Assembly: GCF_016756595.1 (NCBI RefSeq)
Contig: NZ_AP023257.1
Span: forward strand, 372,001-436,000
Reading direction: 5' to 3'
DNA from: Mesorhizobium sp. L-2-11
GTDB taxonomy: Bacteria > Pseudomonadota > Alphaproteobacteria > Rhizobiales > Rhizobiaceae
Length of the DNA stretch: 64,000 nucleotides
Shown: one piece after another, positions 20,703 to 29,362 of the stretch
Numbering within the stretch: the first letter of the stretch is position 1
How the letters are laid out: each line of letters starts with the position of its first letter
The notes under the pieces: generated by a model
Databases searched by the model: none
What the model saw: the letters and a program-made list of their open reading frames with translations, nothing else
What the model was told of the DNA's origin: nothing
Position numbers and translations under genes: made by a program

Positions 20703-20999
20703 TCAGGACTCTTCGCCGAAGCGGGAGGCGACCAGCTGCTCCAGCGCGTCGATCACCTGCTCGGCCTCCGGGCCGCTGGCGGTGACGCGGATCGAATAGC
20801 CGGGGCTTGCCGCCAGCATCATGAGGCCCATGATCGAGGTGCCGCCAACCGTGACGCCGTCCTTCTCGACCTGGACGGAGGCGTCGAAGCCGCTGGCGAC
20901 CTGAACGAACTTGGCCGAGGCGCGGGCATGCAGGCCACGCTGGTTGACGATTGGAAATTCCCGGACGATGTCACCCTTGTTGGCCGACAGCGCACTCAT
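20703..20999 (-). CDS. ptsH: HPr-family phosphocarrier protein
   Basis: A 98-residue HPr. The phospho-histidine is H24 in RGLHARASAKF, and the regulatory serine targeted by HprK is S55 in GGTSIMGLM. With EIIA-Man and HprK just upstream and no sugar permease component, it belongs to a regulatory PTS, as in other alphaproteobacteria, rather than a transport PTS. The ATG overlaps the EIIA stop (ATGA). Confidence 0.93.
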   Translation of the reverse strand: MSALSANKGDIVREFPIVNQRGLHARASAKFVQVASGFDASVQVEKDGVTVGGTSIMGLMMLAASPGYSIRVTASGPEAEQVIDALEQLVASRFGEES

Positions 21000-21397
21000 T
21001 TGCTGCTCAGAAGCTGGCTGGCGACATTGATGTATTTGCGGCCGGCCGCCTGCGCCTCGTCCAGCGCTACGCTCATATTGTCGCCCTTGCGAATGCTGGA
21101 CAGCTTGATCAGCATCGGCAGGTTCATGCCGGCAATGACCTCGGTACGACCGGATTCCATCACCGAAATGGCAAGATTGGAAGGCGTGCCGCCGAACATG
21201 TCTGTCAAGACGATGACGCCCGCCCCCGTGTCGACACGGGCAACGGCGTCGATGATGTCGCTGCGGCGCTGCTCCATATCGTCGTCGGCGCCGATCGCCA
21301 CGGTCTCGAAACTGTCTTGTGGCCCGACGACATGTTCCACGGCATGGCGGAATTCGGCGGCCAGTTGACCGTGCGTTACAAGCACGAGTCCGATCAT
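20996..21397 (-). CDS. manX: PTS EIIA component, mannose family
   Basis: A 133-residue stand-alone EIIA domain of the mannose/AgaF family. The phosphorylated histidine is H9 in VLVTHGQLA, and the conserved TDMFGGTPSN loop is present. No EIIB, EIIC or EIID gene follows, so it is presumably a phosphoryl acceptor from HPr used for signalling. It lies 162 bases after hprK and overlaps HPr by 4 bases. In related bacteria this trio, together with EI-Ntr, links nitrogen or carbon status to the ChvG/ChvI pathway. Confidence 0.9.
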   Translation of the reverse strand: MIGLVLVTHGQLAAEFRHAVEHVVGPQDSFETVAIGADDDMEQRRSDIIDAVARVDTGAGVIVLTDMFGGTPSNLAISVMESGRTEVIAGMNLPMLIKLSSIRKGDNMSVALDEAQAAGRKYINVASQLLSSK

Positions 21398-21559
21398 TCT
21401 TTGGTGGCTCCCGTCATCGCCGCTTCATAGGCGTTTCATGCTCGCCGGCCTTTTCAGGCGGCGGGAGCGCTATCTTGTCGACGCGAGGCGCGTTGACAAG
21501 CCCAAAATTGCAGAGGCACAGGCCATTTTGACGCATTGCAGCAACAATTCGAAATCGCA

Positions 21560-22021
21560 TTATACGAAAGGCGCAATTGCCAGCCGCGCCATCACGGCCG
21601 GCAAGGCCGCCGGAACATTGCGTTCGGCAAGATCGATACGCGGCAGCGGGCAGCCCGCGATGGGTTCGCTGGCATCTTCCTGGAAGCGGGCCATCTCGCT
21701 TGCCGGGACCAGCCGGACGCAAAGGTCGATCACGCCGCCGGGCTCGAACGACAATGGCCGCGGGCCGAATCCGGGCACCTCGACGAGGCCGGCGATGGGA
21801 GCGGGCACCCGGCAGACCAGCCGCCCCGCGTGATCGGCGGCGAGGAGCCTGTCGTCACCGATCAGCCGCGAAAACAATCCGCGTTGACGGCAATGATCGA
21901 TGAGGGCGAGCGCCAGCGTCGTCTTGCCCGAGCCGGACGGTCCCGTGATGAGGACACCACGCTCGCCGATCAAGATCGCCGTGCCGTGAATGTTCTCGGC
22001 CTGCACAGTCGGATCAGGCAT
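21560..22021 (-). CDS. hprK: HPr kinase/phosphorylase, short alphaproteobacterial form
   Basis: A 153-residue protein that corresponds only to the C-terminal catalytic domain of Gram-positive HprK (about 310 residues). The P-loop is GPSGSGKT at residues 27-34, followed by the conserved DDR segment (LIGDDRLLA) and the HprK signature region EVPGFGPRPL. It phosphorylates HPr on serine. The short form is normal for Alphaproteobacteria. It lies between chvG and manX; the upstream gap is filled by a 77-base tandem repeat. Confidence 0.93.
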   Translation of the reverse strand: MPDPTVQAENIHGTAILIGERGVLITGPSGSGKTTLALALIDHCRQRGLFSRLIGDDRLLAADHAGRLVCRVPAPIAGLVEVPGFGPRPLSFEPGGVIDLCVRLVPASEMARFQEDASEPIAGCPLPRIDLAERNVPAALPAVMARLAIAPFV

Positions 22022-22029
22022 TGTCGTGC

Positions 22030-22236
22030 CCGAAAAAACCGCTTCCCACTTTTCGCTGCGCGGACCTTCGGTTCGGGATCATGCTTTTTGGTTTACGCAT
22101 GATCTCGTCCGAAAACCGGTTCCCACTTTTCGCTGCGCGGACCTTCGGTTCGGGATCATGCTTTTTGGTTTACGCATGATCTCGTCCGAAAACCGGTTCC
22201 CACTTTTCGCTGCGCGGACCTTCGGTTCGGGATCAT
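22030..22236. repeat. 77-bp tandem repeat, about 2.7 copies
   Basis: The block CCCACTTTTCGCTGCGCGG recurs at 22045, 22122 and 22199, an exact 77-base period. Each copy also contains ACCTTCGGTTCGGGATCATG and a GCATGATC arm, so it is a duplicated form of the palindromic repeat also found at 30696 and 35970. It fills the whole gap between the chvG stop and hprK and would place several hairpins in the chvG-hprK message. Confidence 0.9.
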
Positions 22237-22239
22237 GCG

Positions 22240-24021
22240 TCAGCCTTCCGCCGGCAGTGTCACGACGAAGCGCGCGCCCTTGATCTCGCCGGGCTTGGTG
22301 CCCGGGATATTCTCGGCAGTCAGGGTGCCGCCATGAGCTTCGACGATCTGCCTGCTGATCGACAGGCCAAGACCCGAGTTCTGGCCGAACGCCTCGCCGG
22401 CCGGCCGGTCGGTGTAGAAGCGTTCGAAGATGCGGTCGATGTTGTCGGCCCTTATACCGGGACCATTGTCGTCGACGGTGATGATGTTGACCTTGCCGGC
22501 ACGCGCCAGCGATATGGCGATGTGGCCGCGCTCCTCAGGAACGAAGGAGCGGGCATTCTCGATCAGGTTGGTGATGACCTGGCCGATCCTCAGATCATGG
22601 CCGGCGACGAAGTAGCCTTTGACGCCCTGCGGCAGTTTGGCGACCTTGAACTCGATTTCGACCGTCTTCTTGTTGCGCGTGGCTGTGCGCGAAACGTCGA
22701 CCAGATCCGTGATGAATTTCTTGAGATCCACGGTTCCTGCGTCTTCGCGCGCGAGCTCGGCGTCAAGACGGGAGGCATCGGAAATGTCGGTGATGAGACG
22801 GTCCAGCCGCCTGACGTCGTGCTGGATGATCTCCATCAACCGGGCGCGCGACGCCTCGTTCTTAGCCAGAGGCAGGGTCTCTACCGCGCTGCGCAGCGAG
22901 GTCAGCGGGTTCTTCAATTCGTGCGAGACGTCAGCCGCGAAACTCTCGATCGCCTCGATGCGGGCGTAGAGCGCATTGGTCATGTCGCGCACGGCGATCG
23001 ACAGATTGCCGATCTCGTCCTGCCGATCGGAGAAGTCTGGGATTTCCTCGCGATTCTTGACGCCGCGCCGGACCCTGACCGCCGCCGCCGACAGCCGGCG
23101 CAGCGGGTTGGCGATGGTCGAAGCGAGCAGCATCGACAGGATGGCGGTGACAAGGGCGGCGATGCCGAAGACGCGCAGGATCGCCTTGCGCTCGGCCGCG
23201 ACGATCTTGTCGATGTCGCCGCCTTCCGTCGACAGCATCAGCACGCCGAGGACGGCGCGGAAGCGCTGGATCGGCACGGCGACCGAAACAATCTGCTCGC
23301 CCTGTTCGGAGATCCGCACGATGGTCGACGGGCTGCCGGTAAGCGCCTTGACCACCTCCGGAAATGCAGCGCCGTTGCCGCCCGGCTGCTCATGGTAGAC
23401 CGGCAGCGCGGTGTTGCGGAAGAAGTCGAAGACGAATTTCTGGATTCGCTCGAGAAGATCGGGCTCTTCCTTGTCGGTCGGCGGCAGATCGTAGCGAAGG
23501 ATCTGGCCGCGCGAATAGAGGTGGCGCGAATCGAGCAGCAGATTGGCGTCGCGGTCATAGATCCGGGCGCGCGTCCGCGTCGGCGAGATCAAGCGCCTGA
23601 GCACCGGCGCGACGCGCTCCGGATTGATCGGAAAGTCCAGATTGTCGAGCTGATCGGAGCCGGGGCCCAGGCTTTCGCCGGCCTGCAGTTCAAGCAGCTT
23701 TTCCGGATCGATGCTGATCGAATCGGTCTCGACCGTCGCCGACGCCGCGATCGCGCCGGCGATGATCTCGCCCTGGGTCATCAGGCTCTCGACGCGGGCA
23801 TCGATCAGTCCGTCGCGAAACGTGTTGAGGTAGAGGATGCCGGTGACCAGGACGGCCAGGCCGGCGAGGTTGAGGAAGAGAATGCGCCGCGTCAGGCTGG
23901 AAAAGATATGGTGGCCGAGGAAGCGGCGCATCGGCACCGTGATCCTCGACAGGAATGCGGGCAGAATCCGCGACGGGCGCCGGGCGCCCGTCCGTCTCAC
24001 TCGCTCTACGTCCACTGCCAT
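22240..24021 (-). CDS. chvG: Sensor histidine kinase ChvG (ExoS)
   Basis: Membrane sensor of the ChvG/ChvI system that controls envelope, exopolysaccharide and acid-stress responses in rhizobia, Agrobacterium and Brucella. The 593-residue product has an N-terminal membrane helix (LAVLVTGILYLNTF), a periplasmic domain of about 200 residues, a second helix (VFGIAALVTAILSMLLAS), HAMP, an H-box DVSHELKNPLTSL with the phospho-histidine, and an HATPase domain ending DDNGPGIRADN and SGLGLSISRQIVEAHGG. A start seven codons upstream is possible. It lies 143 bases after chvI. Confidence 0.93.
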   Translation of the reverse strand: MAVDVERVRRTGARRPSRILPAFLSRITVPMRRFLGHHIFSSLTRRILFLNLAGLAVLVTGILYLNTFRDGLIDARVESLMTQGEIIAGAIAASATVETDSISIDPEKLLELQAGESLGPGSDQLDNLDFPINPERVAPVLRRLISPTRTRARIYDRDANLLLDSRHLYSRGQILRYDLPPTDKEEPDLLERIQKFVFDFFRNTALPVYHEQPGGNGAAFPEVVKALTGSPSTIVRISEQGEQIVSVAVPIQRFRAVLGVLMLSTEGGDIDKIVAAERKAILRVFGIAALVTAILSMLLASTIANPLRRLSAAAVRVRRGVKNREEIPDFSDRQDEIGNLSIAVRDMTNALYARIEAIESFAADVSHELKNPLTSLRSAVETLPLAKNEASRARLMEIIQHDVRRLDRLITDISDASRLDAELAREDAGTVDLKKFITDLVDVSRTATRNKKTVEIEFKVAKLPQGVKGYFVAGHDLRIGQVITNLIENARSFVPEERGHIAISLARAGKVNIITVDDNGPGIRADNIDRIFERFYTDRPAGEAFGQNSGLGLSISRQIVEAHGGTLTAENIPGTKPGEIKGARFVVTLPAEG

Positions 24022-24054
24022 CGAATAGCAGCCCCCGGTCATCAGTGATTAGTG

Positions 24055-24158
24055 AGTAGGCAGTAGGGAATAGAGAAATGGTTGGCGGAGATCGCGGCGA
24101 TGCATGAGGCCGCTCGCACCATTCAAAACTGACTACCGACTATTCCCTACTGCCTACT
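24055..24158. repeat. Long inverted repeat between chvI and chvG
   Basis: Two exact complementary 19-base arms (24055-24073 and 24140-24158; AGTAGGCAGTAGGGAATAG and its complement) enclose 66 bases in the chvI-chvG gap. In RNA this is a strong stem that could reduce or modulate read-through from chvI into chvG. The arm sequence resembles the repeat near 525-590. Confidence 0.85.
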
Positions 24159-24164
24159 GCCTAT

Positions 24165-24866
24165 TCATGCTTCGCGGAACCGATATCCGACTCCGTAAAG
24201 GGTTTCGATCATCTCGAAGTCATCATCGACGGCCTTGAACTTCTTGCGAAGCCGCTTGATGTGACTGTCGATGGTGCGGTCATCGACATAGACCTGCTCA
24301 TCATAGGCCGAATCCATCAGCGCATCACGGCTTTTTACCACACCGGGGCGTTGGGCCAGAGAATGCAGGATCAGGAATTCGGTGACGGTAAGCGTCACCG
24401 GCTCGCCCTTCCAGGTGCAGGTGTGGCGCTCCTGGTCCATGACAAGCTGGCCGCGCTCAAGCGAACGGGCCTGCTGGTTGGGCGTCTTGGCCGACGCCTC
24501 GCGGGCGCTGGCACGGCGCAGCACGGCCCGAACCCGCTCGACCAGAAGACGCTGCGAGAAGGGCTTACGGATAAAGTCGTCGGCACCCATCTTGAGGCCG
24601 AAAAGCTCATCGATCTCGTCGTCCTTGGACGTCAGGAAGATCACCGGCAGGTCGGATTTCTGGCGCATCCGGCGCAGCAGCTCCATGCCGTCCATGCGCG
24701 GCATCTTGATGTCGAGGATGGCGAGATTCGGCGGGCGCGCCGCCAGACCTTCCAGCGCCGACGCCCCATCCGTATAGGTTTCGACGCGATATCCCTCCGA
24801 TTCGAGGGCGATCGACACCGAAGTCAGAATGTTGCGGTCGTCGTCGACAAGCGCGATTGTTGCCAT
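24165..24866 (-). CDS. chvI: Response regulator ChvI
   Basis: A 233-residue OmpR/PhoB-type regulator, partner of ChvG. The receiver domain has the acidic pocket VDDD at the N-terminus, phospho-acceptor D52 in [12 protein letters not shown] in FLTSKDDE and K in DFIRKPFSQ. The C-terminal winged helix contains the [35 protein letters not shown] segment's family pattern. Orthologues start at M(Q/A)TIALVDDD, so I use this ATG; an ATG six codons upstream also has a ribosome site. It is divergent from pckA. Confidence 0.95.
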   Translation of the reverse strand: MATIALVDDDRNILTSVSIALESEGYRVETYTDGASALEGLAARPPNLAILDIKMPRMDGMELLRRMRQKSDLPVIFLTSKDDEIDELFGLKMGADDFIRKPFSQRLLVERVRAVLRRASAREASAKTPNQQARSLERGQLVMDQERHTCTWKGEPVTLTVTEFLILHSLAQRPGVVKSRDALMDSAYDEQVYVDDRTIDSHIKRLRKKFKAVDDDFEMIETLYGVGYRFREA

Positions 24867-25061
24867 TTCAAGTGGCTCCCTCATGAGCTGTCCCTTCTTT
24901 GGTCGAGAAGGGGCTTTTGCAGGACAAATTAGGTACAAAATGTGGCACAGGCTTCGTCCGCTGTCACGAGCGGCATGCCGGCGGCCACAATCTCACCTCA
25001 ACATGGATTGACCGATACAGACCGCCAATCCTTTGGGCACCCGCCTGATTTTTCGCACATA

Positions 25062-25074
25062 TAAACGATTTAAA
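25062..25074. promoter_or_regulatory. Candidate LacI-type operator 1 upstream of pckA
   Basis: TAAACGATTTAAA, a CG-centred AT-rich site that shares CGATTTAAA with the reverse complement of the second site 32 bases downstream. In S. meliloti, pckA is regulated by the LacI-family protein PckR, and CG-centred palindromes are typical LacI operators. Assignment to PckR is inference. The rest of the 343-base chvI-pckA gap shows no other clear feature. Confidence 0.45.
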
Positions 25075-25083
25075 CAACTTTCA

Positions 25084-25108
25084 AAATATTTAAATCGATT
25101 AAATATTT
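25084..25108. promoter_or_regulatory. Candidate LacI-type operator 2 upstream of pckA
   Basis: A 25-base palindrome: arms AAATATTTAA and TTAAATATTT are perfect 10-base complements around ATCGA. It is 102 bases before the pckA start codon, and with the upstream site forms a pair about three helical turns apart, as expected for cooperative repression. Confidence 0.55.
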
Positions 25109-25209
25109 GATATCATTTGGCTTTTCTGGTTCTGACCGTTACAGTCTCCATCGTTGGGGGCTCCGGAAGTTCGCCGGCCAGGATGCTGCAATCGAAGAAG
25201 GAACCCCTC

Positions 25210-26820
25210 ATGTCGGAAGCCGGCAAACGCAATCCCGCATGGCCGATCGACCGGATCGGCCTGAAAACCACCGGCGCGGTGCGCTATAATTTCGGCGAGG
25301 CCGTCCTTTACGAGGAAGCGATCCGCCGCGGCGAGGCCCGGCTTACCGCGCATGGCGCGCTGGTCGCCGAGACCGGACAGCACACCGGCCGCTCGCCCAA
25401 GGACAAATTCGTCGTGCGCGACGAGACCACCGGGCCGCATGTATGGTGGGACAACAACAAGTCGATTTCGCCGGCCCAGTTCGACACGCTGCTCGCCGAT
25501 TTTCGCGCCCATGCGGCGGACAAGGATCTTTATGTGCAGGACCTGGTCGGCGGCGCCGATAAGGACTTGAAGCTGACGACCCGGGTCGTCACGGAGTTCG
25601 CCTGGCACTCCTTGTTCATCCGCAATCTGCTCATTCGTCCGGAAGCCGCCGAGCTCGAGCATTTTTTGCCCGACTTGACGATCATCGACCTGCCGTCGTT
25701 CCGTGCCGATCCCGTCCGCCACGGTACCCGGACCGGAACGGTGATCGCCGTCGATCTGACGCGCATGATCGTGCTGATCGGCGGCACCTCCTATGCCGGC
25801 GAAATGAAGAAATCGGTGTTCACCGTGCTCAACTATCTGTTGCCGGCGAAGGGCGTGATGCCGATGCATTGCTCGGCCAATGAAGGCGCCGGCGGAGACG
25901 CGGCCATCTTCTTCGGCCTCTCGGGAACCGGCAAGACGACGCTGTCGGCCGATCCGTCGCGCACGCTGGTCGGCGACGACGAGCACGGCTGGGGTCCGCA
26001 TGGTATCTTCAACTTCGAAGGCGGCTGCTATGCCAAGACGATAAAGCTCTCGGCCGAAGCCGAGCCGGAGATCTTCGCCACCACCCAGCGCTTCGGCACG
26101 GTGCTGGAGAATGTGGTGCTCGACGCCGGCCGCGTGCCGGATTTCAACGACGGCAATCTCACGGAAAACACGCGCTGCGCCTATCCGCTCCACTTCATCC
26201 CCAACGCCAGCAAGACAGGCCGCGCCGGTCACCCGAAAAACATCATCATGCTGACCGCCGACGCATTCGGCGTGATGCCGCCGATCGCCCGGCTGACCCC
26301 GGCGCAGGCGATGTATCATTTCCTCTCCGGCTACACCGCCAAGGTGGCGGGGACCGAAAAGGGCGTCACCGAACCCGAAGCGACGTTTTCGACCTGTTTC
26401 GGCGCACCGTTCATGCCGCGCCATCCGTCGGAATACGGCAATCTGCTACGCGAGCTGATCGCCCATCACTGTGTCGATTGCTGGCTGGTCAACACCGGTT
26501 GGACCGGCGGCGCCTACGGCACCGGCAAGCGGATGCCGATCAAGGCGACGCGGGCGCTGCTCGCCGCGGCGCTCGACGGCTCGCTGAAAGGGGCCGATTA
26601 CCGGACCGACGCCAATTTTGGTTTCGAGGTGCCGGTGGCGGTCGCGGGCGTCGACCGTGCCATTCTCGATCCAAGATCGACTTGGGCCGATACCTCAGCC
26701 TATGACCTGCAGGCGGCGAGGCTGGTCGGCATGTTCGCCGTCAATTTCGAAAAATTCGAACCTCATGTCGACGCCATCGTGCTCGGCGCCGCGCCGCGCA
26801 TGCGCGAAGCCGCGGAATAG
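25210..26820 (+). CDS. pckA: Phosphoenolpyruvate carboxykinase (ATP)
   Basis: Converts oxaloacetate and ATP to PEP, the entry to gluconeogenesis when growing on C4-dicarboxylates. The product is 536 residues. The kinase-1a P-loop is [16 protein letters not shown] from residue 236, the metal site is VGDDEHGWG, and the substrate-binding GRSPKDKF is near residue 62. The start MSEAGKRN has AAGGA eight bases upstream; the longer open frame (from 25117) runs through the operator region and is not credible. It ends at a strong terminator. Confidence 0.97.
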   Translation: MSEAGKRNPAWPIDRIGLKTTGAVRYNFGEAVLYEEAIRRGEARLTAHGALVAETGQHTGRSPKDKFVVRDETTGPHVWWDNNKSISPAQFDTLLADFRAHAADKDLYVQDLVGGADKDLKLTTRVVTEFAWHSLFIRNLLIRPEAAELEHFLPDLTIIDLPSFRADPVRHGTRTGTVIAVDLTRMIVLIGGTSYAGEMKKSVFTVLNYLLPAKGVMPMHCSANEGAGGDAAIFFGLSGTGKTTLSADPSRTLVGDDEHGWGPHGIFNFEGGCYAKTIKLSAEAEPEIFATTQRFGTVLENVVLDAGRVPDFNDGNLTENTRCAYPLHFIPNASKTGRAGHPKNIIMLTADAFGVMPPIARLTPAQAMYHFLSGYTAKVAGTEKGVTEPEATFSTCFGAPFMPRHPSEYGNLLRELIAHHCVDCWLVNTGWTGGAYGTGKRMPIKATRALLAAALDGSLKGADYRTDANFGFEVPVAVAGVDRAILDPRSTWADTSAYDLQAARLVGMFAVNFEKFEPHVDAIVLGAAPRMREAAE

Positions 26821-26837
26821 TCGCCGCTGCGTCTCGA

Positions 26838-26894
26838 GGCCCGGACCGGGATCGGGAAAACCCGACCCCGGGGGATCGGGCCTTTTCTTTTTTC
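26838..26894 (+). terminator. Rho-independent terminator after pckA
   Basis: A two-tier hairpin: outer arms GGCCCG (26838-26843) and CGGGCC (26877-26882) enclose an inner GGGATCGGG/CCCGACCCC stem with an AAAA loop. It is followed by TTTTCTTTTTT. It lies 17 bases past the pckA stop, before arfB. Confidence 0.9.
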
Positions 26895-26917
26895 GTCCGC
26901 CACGCCATGACTGCGGC

Positions 26918-27355
26918 ATGAACGCCGACGACAAGATCATCATAGCCGACGATGCGGTGATCCATCCGGATGACCTGCACGAGGACTTCATCCGCTCGTC
27001 CGGCCCCGGCGGCCAGAACGTCAACAAGGTGGCGACGGCGGTGCAATTGCGCTTCGATGCGGCGAATGCGCCGGGCCTGTCGGAGCGCGTCCGCGAGCGA
27101 ACCATAAAGCTGGCCGGCCAGCGCGCCACCAAGGACGGCGTCATCGTCATCGAGGCCGGACGCTTCCGCACGCAAGAGCAGAACCGGGCGGACGCCCGGG
27201 CGCGGCTTGCCGAACTGGTCGCCAGGGCCGCCGAACCGCCGCCGCCGCCGCGCAAGAAGACGAGGCCGTCGAAAGGCGCGGTCGAAAGGCGGCTGAAGAC
27301 CAAGGCTGGGCGCGGCACGATCAAGAAGCTGCGCGGACGGGTGGACGACGATTGA
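26918..27355 (+). CDS. arfB: Alternative ribosome-rescue peptidyl-tRNA hydrolase ArfB
   Basis: Releases nascent chains from ribosomes stalled without a stop codon. The 145-residue product has a class-I release-factor catalytic domain with GGQ at residues 31-33 (SSGPGGQNVNKV) and a basic C-terminal tail (KKTRPSKGAVERRLKTKAG) that enters the empty mRNA channel. The frame is open upstream through the pckA end, but the start after the terminator matches the family. No strong ribosome site is visible. Confidence 0.92.
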   Translation: MNADDKIIIADDAVIHPDDLHEDFIRSSGPGGQNVNKVATAVQLRFDAANAPGLSERVRERTIKLAGQRATKDGVIVIEAGRFRTQEQNRADARARLAELVARAAEPPPPPRKKTRPSKGAVERRLKTKAGRGTIKKLRGRVDDD

Positions 27356-27519
27356 CGCGCGTCCAGCTGGACGCACAGCTGCGCTCTGGCACTTTTCGAA
27401 AAATACATCCCGAGTTTTGGGCCGATGCGGGAGGCGCGACGTCGACCGCGGTCGAGACCGCTTCCAATTCGAGGTTGCAGGTGGCAAGTTCGGTGTTCGT
27501 CACAGCAAGGAGACCGCAA

Positions 27520-27992
27520 ATGGGCATGTTTGATTTCGTCAAGGGCGTCGGCAAGAAGCTCGGCTTCGGCGACGATGAGCCGGAGCCGACCGCCGATACG
27601 CTGAAGAAGGAACTCGATTCGCACGGGCTCGGCACCGACAAGGTGGAAGTCGACGTCAAGGGCGATACGGCTGTGCTGAAAGGCGTGGTCAAGGACCAGT
27701 CGATCTTCGAAAAGGCGGTCATTGCCGTCGGCAACACACTCGGCGTGTCCAAGGTGCAGGCGGATGAATTGCAGGTCGCCGCACCCGAGGCCGGCACGCC
27801 CGCAGCCCCGGCCAAGCAACCGACCTTCTACACGGTCAAGAAAGGCGACAACCTCTGGAAGATCGCCGAAAAGAGCTATGGCAAAGGCAAGGGTGCGAAG
27901 CACACGATCATTTTCGAGGCCAACAAGCCGATGCTGACCGACCCGGACAAGATCTATCCGGGCAGGTTCTGCGCATCCCGGACCTGTCCTGA
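27520..27992 (+). pseudogene. kbp: BON-LysM protein (Kbp/YgaU-like), frameshifted at the C-terminus
   Basis: Homologue of E. coli Kbp, a small K+-binding cytoplasmic protein. From MGMFDFVKGVGKKLG it shows a BON domain (about residues 25-85) and a LysM domain (FYTVKKGDNLWKIAEKSYG ... IFEANKPML). After DKIYPG the frame shifts: one base is missing compared with the expected GQVLRIPDLS-stop, which is present in the next frame and ends at 27992. Read without correction, the frame runs on into alkB as a 402-codon fusion. Only the last nine residues are affected. AAGGAG eight bases before ATG marks the start. Confidence 0.8.
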
Positions 27993-28107
27993 ACCTCACC
28001 ACCTCAAGCTGGCGATTGCCATCCACGGACAAGAACGGCGGCTTTCGGGTCGCCGTTTTCATTCGATGGTGGCATTCTGCTTGTTTGCAGACCAACGGAT
28101 CAAGCTA

Positions 28108-28725
28108 ATGCTCGTCCTGCCCATAGGCGTCCGCCACATGCCCGGCTATCTGTCCCGCGCCGTGCAGGAAGCGCTGGTCGAGGAGGTGAGGCAGGTCGTG
28201 CAGGAAGCGCCGCTGTTCGTGCCGGCGATGCCGCGCACCGGCAAGGAGATGAGCGTCCGCATGACCAATTGCGGTCCGCTTGGCTGGGTCACCGACAGGG
28301 AGCACGGCTATCGCTACCAGCCGACGCACCCGGTAACCGGAACGCCCTGGCCACCGATCCCGGACGTGCTGCTGGAGCTGTGGTGCGAGGTGTCGGCTTA
28401 TCCCCATCCGCCGGAGGCTTGCCTGGTCAATTTCTATTCGCCCGACGCGAAGATGGGCCTTCATCAGGACCGCGACGAGATCGATTTCTCCGCGCCGGTC
28501 GTCTCCGTTTCACTGGGCGACGATTGCCTGTTCAGGGTCGGCCAGAGCACGCGCGAAGGCGGCACCAAATCGTTCAGGCTGAAAAGCGGCGACGTCGTCG
28601 TGCTTGGCGGCGAAGGCCGCCTCTGTTTCCACGGCGTCGATCGTATCTATCCGTCGACCTCGGCACTGCTCAGGAATGGCGGGCGGATCAATCTGACGCT
28701 GCGGCGGGTGACCTGTCCTGGCTAA
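28108..28725 (+). CDS. alkB: AlkB-family DNA/RNA dealkylase
   Basis: Fe(II)/2-oxoglutarate dioxygenase that removes methyl groups from damaged bases. The product is 205 residues, usual for the family. Iron ligands are H119 and D121 (HQDRDE) and H175 (CFHGVDRIYP); 2-oxoglutarate is held by R193 and R199 (GGRINLTLRR). The frame is continuous with the preceding shifted LysM gene, but the alkB-like sequence begins only at MLVLPIGVRHMPGYL, so I start there. The ribosome site is weak, and it may be co-transcribed with the LysM gene. Confidence 0.9.
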   Translation: MLVLPIGVRHMPGYLSRAVQEALVEEVRQVVQEAPLFVPAMPRTGKEMSVRMTNCGPLGWVTDREHGYRYQPTHPVTGTPWPPIPDVLLELWCEVSAYPHPPEACLVNFYSPDAKMGLHQDRDEIDFSAPVVSVSLGDDCLFRVGQSTREGGTKSFRLKSGDVVVLGGEGRLCFHGVDRIYPSTSALLRNGGRINLTLRRVTCPG

Positions 28726-28786
28726 TGCATGTCGCGCAAAGCGGCGGACTTTCAAGTCGGGCCGTATCGCCGCTCTATCACTTTAT

Positions 28787-29284
28787 TCAAGCGTCGGACT
28801 TTCCCAAAACCGGCACCCGCTTCGTGTCATGGGCCAGGCTCGCCACTGCACGACCGGAAAAGATCCAGCGTTCGAGAACGACAAAGTTGACGACGGGAAT
28901 GAGAATACAAGTGAGCAGGATCGGAATTGCAACCGGCAGGCCGAGCTGCCCGACAAGGAGCAGCGGCAGGAGATAGGCGGCGGCAAGACCGGAACCGGTG
29001 AGAGCGGCGAAACGCGGCGCTTCAAATTGATGCGAGCCGGCGGACATGAAGGTGAAGAACTTGTGGCCGAGATAGGAGAATATCGCCGCGACCGCATAGG
29101 CGGCGACGGAGGCTGTGGCGGGCGACAGGTATCGCGACCCGGCACTGCTGAAGAGGCAGGCACAAAGCGCATAAAGGACTGTGGCCGCAATTCCCACCGA
29201 GGCGAATTTGATAAGCCGGCGCGCAGCAAGCGTTCCGCGCCAGGCGGAAATGTCGGGCCGACGCAATGCAGGCATATTGATCAC
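28787..29284 (-). CDS. GtrA-like four-helix membrane protein
   Basis: A 165-residue integral membrane protein with four predicted helices, including FASVGIAATVLYALCACLF, TASVAAYAVAAIFSYLGHKFFTF and two more in the second half. The SYLGHKFFTF pattern and the four-helix layout match the GtrA family, whose members help export polyprenyl-linked sugars or sit next to glycosyltransferases. No glycosyltransferase gene is adjacent here, so the substrate is unknown. The start is GTG with GGGAG upstream; an ATG three codons later is the alternative. Confidence 0.8.
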   Translation of the reverse strand: MINMPALRRPDISAWRGTLAARRLIKFASVGIAATVLYALCACLFSSAGSRYLSPATASVAAYAVAAIFSYLGHKFFTFMSAGSHQFEAPRFAALTGSGLAAAYLLPLLLVGQLGLPVAIPILLTCILIPVVNFVVLERWIFSGRAVASLAHDTKRVPVLGKSDA

Positions 29285-29362
29285 CGGCTGCTCCCGACAA
29301 ATGCTCTGGATTTTGCAATCGAACGATAGCGGGCACTGCCTAAAGCGCCGTTAACCCATTCG

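Noticed and set aside
22333..24048. Open frame of about 570 codons on the plus strand opposite chvG
   Set aside because: Antisense to a well-conserved histidine kinase, with low-complexity charged composition; same reasoning applies to the long plus-strand frames opposite addA and addB.
27352..28725. A single 457-codon LysM-AlkB protein starting at 27352
   Set aside because: The start at 27352 overlaps the arfB end and the join results from a one-base shift. I list the LysM gene as frameshifted and alkB separately, but note the possible fusion as a finding.
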